NCBI GenBank assembly: GCA_002694025.1 | Contig: NZKX01000037.1 | Span: forward strand, 12,666-22,251 | Direction: 5' to 3' | Source of the DNA: Fidelibacterota bacterium | GTDB lineage: Bacteria > Marinisomatota > Marinisomatia > Marinisomatales > UBA1611 | Length of the DNA stretch: 9,586 nt | Part shown: piece by piece, positions 5,417 through 9,586 of the stretch | How positions within the stretch are numbered: the stretch's first letter is position 1 | Layout: each line of letters opens with the position of its first letter | Program-made: the position numbers and the translations under genes | The notes under the pieces: generated by a model | The model's input: only the letters and a program-made list of their open reading frames with translations | Databases searched by the model: none | What the model was told of the DNA's origin: nothing

Positions 5417-7029
5417 GACAATTGAAATTCAGGCAACCGAATCACGTGCTTTAATAAATCTTTAATTCGACTCCATTGTGCATTATAGGCAGGTAAATTA
5501 ATATTCCAATCATAGGGTTCCGCGCCATCGAGTGCGATATTTAATAATTGGTTTCTTAAGTCCTGCTCAATTGGAACCCCTAAAAATATCAAGCTAAGGT
5601 TATCAACTATTTGCTCAATATGATAATTATTATCATCTTCATTAATCAATGAAGATGCAATAAGAGGAACATTTATATAATTACCAAAATTACCAAATGG
5701 ACTTTCATGATCAACAAGAGCACATAACATTGCCTTACGTGTAGGTAGTGTATTAGAATTTAGCCAGGATCTATAACCTATCCATCCGTTTACATCAGGA
5801 GGCTCGAATAAAACCAAACCTAAATGATTTTGAATTTCACCGAAGAAATTTATGTCAAATGGTTGGGTATTCAACTTCATTCTTTTTAAAGAACCTAGAT
5901 ATAGTTGAATTGGATTTTGAATATTGGATCCTATGAAATTTGCATCATAAAAATGATCGCTTAGGAAAAAGTATTCCAGTGCAGGTTTTATTTCATAATT
6001 ATTAGAGCGTAAAACATTGGCCATTTCATCAATAAAATCCATATCAGGATTTTCATATAAAAACCATTTATATATTTTTTTACATATGTGTATAGCGCAG
6101 TTATTTTGCTCTAAAATTATATTAATAATATCGTCTCCTGTCCATTGACCAGTTTGCCCCATAAAGGTTTTATCATCAAAATCGTGCCAATTTGTCCACC
6201 ATGGCCCCCATCCTTCCATTGTTTCAAAATCATAATTTGTATCTAAACCATTTGTAATATAACCTGTAAAAGCTCGTGAAGCGGCAATAACATCATTTTG
6301 GCTGTAATTATCCACACCAAGTGTAAAGAGCTCCATTAATTCTCTAGCAAAATTTTCATTTGGTGCCTCTTTTTTGCTATTCGAGATATCAAGCCAGATC
6401 ATCATTGCTGGGCCAAAAGTAACTTGTCTAAGCAATTCTTTAAAATTACCCATGCAATTACTTCTAAAAATACTATTTTGCTGAAACATAGCTTGAGGGT
6501 AAAAAACTTTAGAGTATGCTGATGCAAAGTAATTATGCCAAAACAATGTCATCACCTCTGTAATATTAAAATAGTCGCCAATCATCCTTTGAGCCCACCA
6601 CTTTTGAAGAGTTCTCATACGATTATGGTAAGTTTGTATAATCTCTTCTCGCTGTTCTGATGAAAGTGCGTTCCAGTTTGGCAGGTCCTCACTCACCCAA
6701 TTTCCTGGAGGATCAGGCAATTCTTGATTTGCTAAAATTTGATTTACTGATTCCTCAAATCCTTGATTCAAACAATAATTTATTTCTTCAAAAGAACAAC
6801 CAGTTATTGTTCGTTTTAATAAATGCGTAGCACTAATGGAATCCCAAACAAAATTTCGAGAATTTGCATTTCTTTTATATAAATTTTGATTAGAAGTCGT
6901 TTTCACATTGAGAATATTCTTATTTGTCCAATTCTTTTTTATCAGATCGTGATGTATGCTTTTACTTTCTCTATCTGGTAAATTTGGTTTTGGGAAACCA
7001 ATTTTACTTATTTTGCTTTTTAAAGTCAT
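5413..7029 (-). CDS. DUF1800 family protein
   Basis: A 538-residue DUF1800 protein from the ATG at 7029. The family is of unknown biochemical function and is regularly encoded next to DUF1501, as here. Landmarks (numbered from this ATG) are HLLKRTITG (69-77), FWHNYFAS (163-170), NENFARELMELFTLGV (224-239), ASRAFTGY (250-257), HDFDDKTF (282-289), GDDIINIILEQ (298-308), FEPPDVNGW (408-416) and NSNTLPTRKAM (424-434). A TTG at 7062 would add 11 residues. I prefer the ATG because it overlaps the stop of a 29-codon ORF as ATGA and no ribosome binding site serves the TTG. No Sec or Tat signal is visible at either start, which is odd beside an exported DUF1501 partner. The stop overlaps the DUF1501 GTG start as GTGA. 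Confidence 0.92.
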   Translation of the reverse strand: MTLKSKISKIGFPKPNLPDRESKSIHHDLIKKNWTNKNILNVKTTSNQNLYKRNANSRNFVWDSISATHLLKRTITGCSFEEINYCLNQGFEESVNQILANQELPDPPGNWVSEDLPNWNALSSEQREEIIQTYHNRMRTLQKWWAQRMIGDYFNITEVMTLFWHNYFASAYSKVFYPQAMFQQNSIFRSNCMGNFKELLRQVTFGPAMMIWLDISNSKKEAPNENFARELMELFTLGVDNYSQNDVIAASRAFTGYITNGLDTNYDFETMEGWGPWWTNWHDFDDKTFMGQTGQWTGDDIINIILEQNNCAIHICKKIYKWFLYENPDMDFIDEMANVLRSNNYEIKPALEYFFLSDHFYDANFIGSNIQNPIQLYLGSLKRMKLNTQPFDINFFGEIQNHLGLVLFEPPDVNGWIGYRSWLNSNTLPTRKAMLCALVDHESPFGNFGNYINVPLIASSLINEDDNNYHIEQIVDNLSLIFLGVPIEQDLRNQLLNIALDGAEPYDWNINLPAYNAQWSRIKDLLKHVIRLPEFQLS

Positions 7030-7115
7030 TTCAAGACTAATTTTTGAATTTTGAATATGCAAAAAATAACATTAGCAATAAAACGTAAATGTTTAATTAA
7101 TTTAAGGTAAATCAT
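7026..7115 (-). CDS. Small coupled ORF before DUF1800 (29 aa)
   Basis: A minus-strand frame from ATG at 7115 to TGA at 7026 encodes 29 residues. It begins MIYLKLIKHLRFIANVIFC and ends FKIQKLVLK: a basic start (K5, K8, R11), a short hydrophobic stretch and a basic end. An AGGTGA at 7119-7124 fits the 3' half of the Shine-Dalgarno consensus, with six bases between its GG and the ATG. The TGA overlaps the DUF1800 ATG as ATGA, the same architecture as the GTGA junction between DUF1800 and DUF1501. DUF1800 has no binding site of its own, so ribosomes may arrive by finishing this ORF. It could be a coupling leader, a tiny membrane peptide, or an out-of-frame signal-peptide-like segment. No homologue is recognised. 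Confidence 0.45.
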   Translation of the reverse strand: MIYLKLIKHLRFIANVIFCIFKIQKLVLK

Positions 7116-7118
7116 ATT

Positions 7119-7124
7119 TCACCT
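7119..7124 (-). promoter_or_regulatory. Shine-Dalgarno site for the small ORF before DUF1800
   Basis: The minus strand reads AGGTGA here, matching six bases of the anti-Shine-Dalgarno complement, with its GG pair six bases from the ATG at 7115. It is the only plausible ribosome loading site between the SppA stop and DUF1800. It therefore helps decide the DUF1800 start by favouring coupling through the small ORF. Confidence 0.45.
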
Positions 7125-7197
7125 AACCTCTACAGGCTGTTACTCTACTATATCTTCCACAAAAATTATTTTTACTTCTTATGATTAAGCTTTCAAG

Positions 7198-9027
7198 CTA
7201 ATCGAGAGCTACTAAACAATCCGCGCAGGTTAATAATGCTTTAGGTTCTTGAATACCTGTTAAATTTTGATATAGGTTAGCTAAAACATTAAATGCAATT
7301 AAAAACTTAGAATCAGAGGGCGATGTATCAGAATTTTCAAATAATTTTTTGAGGATCATCTTTTCCGGAGAGAGTTCCTCACCATAATATTCAACTTTAT
7401 AGTCTTCTAATTCTACCATATTAGCAGCATATGTAATTGCATCATCAATGCCTCCAAGTTCATCTATCAAGCCTATTTTTTTAGCGCTAGTAGCTATCCA
7501 GACTCTGCCACTTGCAATCGTTTTAATGTCTTCATATGATTGAGATCTTGACGTTGCTACAAAGTTGATAAATCGATCGTATATATCAGCACCCCAGCTT
7601 GCAAAAATTTTATCCAAATCATCACTAATTGCTTTAGTTGGATCCCAGCCACCATACTTTGAAGTAACCACACCATCAAAATTCACTCCGATGTAATCCA
7701 TAGCATTTTCAAATGTTGGTATGGCAATTGCAACGCCTATAGAACCCGTAATAGTTGTAGGTTCAGCAAATATATAATCAGCTGGAGTTGAAATATATAT
7801 CCCACCAGAGGCAGCATAGTCTCCCATTGAAACGACCACACTGATTCCTTTGCTTTTGGCAACAATTAACTCATCTCTTATCATTTCACTGGCAATTACA
7901 GACCCACCAGGACTATTAATTCGAAAAACAATAGCCTTTGTGTTTTTGTTTTCATGTGCAGATTTGATTTGTTTTACTACCCCATCCGAACCAGCAACAC
8001 CTTGTGAGATAGATCCTCTCATTATCGCACCTTCAGCAGTAATTACAGCTATTTGATTATCACTATATGAAGCGTCATTATTTATTTGTTTTAAATATTC
8101 GATATAAGAAATAGTTTTGTGGTTTTCAGTTTTGGATTCTTCATCTAGGCCAAATTCTTGAATCATGTACTGACGAAATTCTGGAAATGATTTTGTGCCA
8201 TCAATAATATTATTTTTTTTAGCATAATCGATATTTCCTATCTCAGCTTCACCGAAAAATCCGATGTAGTTGTCTGCAAAAGATTGGATGTCATCCGGTC
8301 TAATTCCACGCCCACTTGCCATTAATGATTTCATTTCATTCCAAATTGGTTTAAGCAAAGCTTCCCTTTGCATTCTGTCATTTCTTGACATGCTAGTTCT
8401 GGTGTTTGGCTCAAGGGCAGATTTAAAATCGCCTTCAGAATAGTTGGTAATATTAATCTTCAGATTATCATATAGCTCTTTTTTATAAGCGCGCATTCCC
8501 CCGAGACCTTTAATGTTGATGCTTCCAACAGGATGCATCCATATTTCAGATGCTTGAGAAGCCATGAGATAAGAGGCAGTAGATAAACGATCATTAAAAG
8601 CAATTACTCGTTTACCAGATTCACGAAGCGCTTTCAGTTCTTTTGCAATATTGATCGCTGTTGTAGGTCCGGCAAAACCAGTAGATGAAAAATCAATAAC
8701 AACTGCTGGAATATTTTTATCTTTAGCTGCTTCTCTTATTATTCGTATAAGGTCTCTAGTTTGAATTTGATTAACTGAATAGTTTGTGCCAAGATTATTC
8801 AAAAAGTCATAGTTGAAAACTTCTTGATCAACAATAGTTCCTTTTGGGTTAATTAATAGTACTCTGCCATCTGAGTATTTTATTTCGGGCCCGAGGGAAG
8901 TTAGTACTCTAATAACTAGAACTACAAAAAAGATCAAAATAAAGGCAGTGGTGATATTTAGCATGATAGTTCTTATTTTATCTAGAAATCGACCGATCCA
9001 AGAAAAAATAGAATTGAGTTTATTCAT
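7198..9027 (-). CDS. sppA: Signal peptide peptidase SppA, long (67K) form
   Basis: A 609-residue membrane-anchored serine protease that degrades signal peptides left in the membrane after export. It is close in length to the two-domain E. coli enzyme (618). One membrane helix lies at about residues 23-43 (LNITTAFILIFFVVLVIRVL). The N-terminal domain carries the catalytic lysine K202 in SEGDFKSALEP (197-207). The C-terminal domain carries the nucleophile S407 in MGDYAASGGIYIS (401-413), after the oxyanion-loop motif RINSPGGSV (369-377). TGSIGV (427-432) and SGRVWIATSAKKIGLIDELG (506-525) are also typical. Both halves of the Ser-Lys dyad are intact. A C-x-x-C (C601, C604) lies near the C-terminus. 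The start ATG has a weak AGAGAG close upstream. DUF2905 lies 117 bases upstream on the same strand and the DUF1800 unit follows, so one envelope-related transcript is possible. Confidence 0.95.
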   Translation of the reverse strand: MNKLNSIFSWIGRFLDKIRTIMLNITTAFILIFFVVLVIRVLTSLGPEIKYSDGRVLLINPKGTIVDQEVFNYDFLNNLGTNYSVNQIQTRDLIRIIREAAKDKNIPAVVIDFSSTGFAGPTTAINIAKELKALRESGKRVIAFNDRLSTASYLMASQASEIWMHPVGSINIKGLGGMRAYKKELYDNLKINITNYSEGDFKSALEPNTRTSMSRNDRMQREALLKPIWNEMKSLMASGRGIRPDDIQSFADNYIGFFGEAEIGNIDYAKKNNIIDGTKSFPEFRQYMIQEFGLDEESKTENHKTISYIEYLKQINNDASYSDNQIAVITAEGAIMRGSISQGVAGSDGVVKQIKSAHENKNTKAIVFRINSPGGSVIASEMIRDELIVAKSKGISVVVSMGDYAASGGIYISTPADYIFAEPTTITGSIGVAIAIPTFENAMDYIGVNFDGVVTSKYGGWDPTKAISDDLDKIFASWGADIYDRFINFVATSRSQSYEDIKTIASGRVWIATSAKKIGLIDELGGIDDAITYAANMVELEDYKVEYYGEELSPEKMILKKLFENSDTSPSDSKFLIAFNVLANLYQNLTGIQEPKALLTCADCLVALD

Positions 9028-9070
9028 AGGCTCTCTAAAAAATTAGCTTTTACAAAAACGGAATTAAAAT

Positions 9071-9115
9071 TATCACTATTTCCTAAAATTAATAATACAT
9101 TAATATATTGTGATA
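9071..9115. repeat. Nested inverted repeats upstream of sppA
   Basis: The outer arms are TATCAC (9071-9076) and GTGATA (9110-9115). The inner arms are ATTAAT (9088-9093) and ATTAAT (9099-9104) around AATAC. The two dyads are nearly but not exactly concentric. They sit in the 117-base gap between DUF2905 and sppA, about 45-90 bases before the sppA start. This could be an operator or a processing hairpin; chance is possible in DNA this AT-rich. Confidence 0.25.
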
Positions 9116-9144
9116 GATTGTTTAAAATGCGAATTGGTTAGCCA

Positions 9145-9369
9145 TTATTTAAAGAATCTAAAAAATACATTCGCAATAATGGATAGAATTGCACTTAATA
9201 ATATCATACTTCCAATAGGAGCAAAAAATTGTGTTGCATTACTTTTGTAGCTAAAATCTAAAGGGAGATTTCCAAACCATTTTACTTTATCTGCGAAGAA
9301 TACTAAAAAACATCCAATGGTAAGCATAGCAATTCCAGATATAATTAAGATTTTTCCAATTTGAGGCAT
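9145..9369 (-). CDS. DUF2905 small two-helix membrane protein
   Basis: A 74-residue protein with two membrane helices (about 5-26 and 48-70). Between them is the family signature KVKWFGNLPLDFSYKS (28-43), of the usual form FGxLPGDxxxK, followed by FFAPIGSMILLSAILSII (48-65). This matches DUF2905, a widespread short inner-membrane family with no known activity. The usual Gly of LPGD is replaced by Leu here (LPLD). The ATG at 9369 is the only start, since an in-frame TGA lies five codons upstream. No strong Shine-Dalgarno sequence is present. It is the first gene of the minus-strand run leading to sppA, and an extended -10 lies about 70 bases upstream. Confidence 0.88.
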   Translation of the reverse strand: MPQIGKILIISGIAMLTIGCFLVFFADKVKWFGNLPLDFSYKSNATQFFAPIGSMILLSAILSIIANVFFRFFK

Positions 9370-9439
9370 TGTTAAATCTACCCATCATCCCATAAACAAC
9401 AAACCCATCTATATAAGGAAAATAGTATTTAAAACTAGC

Positions 9440-9448
9440 ATTATATCA
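9440..9448 (-). promoter_or_regulatory. Extended -10 promoter for DUF2905-sppA
   Basis: The minus strand reads TGATATAAT, a perfect extended -10 (TGnTATAAT). Extended -10 promoters can work without a good -35, and none is visible at the correct distance. Transcription would begin near 9433, leaving a leader of about 64 bases before the DUF2905 ATG. This is the best promoter match in the window. Confidence 0.42.
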
Positions 9449-9526
9449 GTGCTTTATGTAAAAATTATTTATAAACCACAACCTCCATACACAATCCCTT
9501 ACATATATAGCTTTCGTGCACAGCCC

Positions 9527-9539
9527 CCTTATAATAAGG
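9527..9539. repeat. Perfect 13-bp palindrome containing TATAAT
   Basis: CCTTATAATAAGG has 6-bp arms around a single central A. On the plus strand it contains TATAAT at 9530-9535, which would be a -10 box for a transcript starting near 9542, towards the possible plus-strand start at 9563. A palindrome over a -10 box is a natural repressor target. No -35 match is seen 17 bases upstream. Confidence 0.3.
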
Positions 9540-9549
9540 TTAGTATTTG

Positions 9550-9574
9550 GGCCTTTTTTATTATGAAAAAGGCC
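9550..9574. other. Strong 9-bp stem-loop at right edge
   Basis: GGCCTTTTT (9550-9558) pairs perfectly with AAAAAGGCC (9566-9574) around a 7-base loop TATTATG. On the plus strand the loop holds the ATG of a possible gene start at 9563. Read on the minus strand, GGCTGGCCTTTTT (9578-9566) looks like the 3' arm and T-run of an intrinsic terminator whose 5' arm would lie beyond the window. Both readings are open because the window ends 12 bases later. Confidence 0.4.
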
Positions 9575-9586
9575 AGCCTATTGATG
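9563..9586 (+). CDS. Possible gene start cut by right edge (MKKASLLM...)
   Basis: ATG at 9563 opens a plus-strand frame of eight codons, MKKASLLM, up to the window edge. The two lysines and hydrophobic follow-on are how many Sec or lipoprotein signal peptides begin. No Shine-Dalgarno sequence precedes it; a TATAAT lies about 28 bases upstream. It would be divergent from DUF2905. The alternative is that this DNA is the terminator of a minus-strand gene outside the window. Eight codons cannot decide between them. Confidence 0.28.

Noticed and set aside
7027..7062. TTG at 7062 as the DUF1800 start, adding MHIQNSKISLE
   Set aside because: It has no ribosome binding site and adds no signal peptide or conserved sequence. 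The ATG at 7029 forms an ATGA overlap with an upstream small ORF that does have a binding site.
7185..7203. AGCTT/AAGCT hairpin at the sppA stop codon as a terminator
   Set aside because: The stem is only 4-5 bp with almost no loop and no T-run follows, so it is unlikely to end transcription.
7850..8056. Plus-strand hydrophobic open frame of 68 codons
   Set aside because: Antisense to the sppA region around its RINSPGG motif; the apparent hydrophobicity is a complement-strand artefact.
9500..9535. Minus-strand GGGGGCTG resembling the 5' end of tmRNA
   Set aside because: The match ends after eight bases. No matching 3' acceptor arm, T-arm or tag reading frame was found, and the following sequence is the DUF2905 promoter region.

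Overview
The window is AT-rich (about 30% G+C by eye), densely coding bacterial chromosome. The best taxonomic clue is the protein at 3869-5416. It ends in a secretion/sorting-type tail opening with YPNPFN, followed by an FlgD-like beta-sandwich with the pattern VYDIRGRLIKNL ... WNATNNKGQTVSAGKYILRI. Such tails are common in Candidatus Marinimicrobia (SAR406) and in the Bacteroidota/Ignavibacteria group. Together with the DUF1800-DUF1501 pair, the Ig-like repeat protein, the low G+C and the frequent lack of Shine-Dalgarno sequences, this suggests a marine Marinimicrobia-like organism. That is an inference from protein style, not from a marker gene.

Layout. Left block (1-1818, minus strand): a gene truncated at the left edge with a good ribosome binding site; a candidate small membrane peptide just upstream of it; and an exported-looking protein made of three Ig-like units followed by five MORN repeats. 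A 345-bp AT-rich divergent spacer follows. Plus-strand block (2164-3619): a GNAT acetyltransferase resembling the C-terminal acetyltransferase-like domain of O-GlcNAcase, then a class I SAM methyltransferase of the GHYRRY type often found with surface glycan or glycolipid genes. A convergent spacer (3620-3868) separates this from the large minus-strand block.

Right block (9369 down to 3869, minus strand), in order of transcription: a DUF2905 membrane protein, the long two-domain signal peptide peptidase SppA, a 29-codon peptide with its own ribosome binding site, DUF1800, and DUF1501. The last three are joined by 4-base overlaps (ATGA, then GTGA), which points to translational coupling. A TGATATAAT extended -10 lies upstream of DUF2905. 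The theme of this block is the cell envelope and export: SppA clears signal peptides, while DUF1501 has a twin-arginine-like N-terminus and a C-terminal sorting tail. The right edge holds a 9-bp stem-loop whose loop contains a possible plus-strand start codon (MKKASLLM...).

No tRNA, rRNA, CRISPR array, insertion sequence or phage gene was seen. The window is mostly ordinary. The parts worth a second look are the coupled small ORF in front of DUF1800, the Ig-MORN fusion, the small membrane ORF near the left edge, and the right-edge stem-loop.
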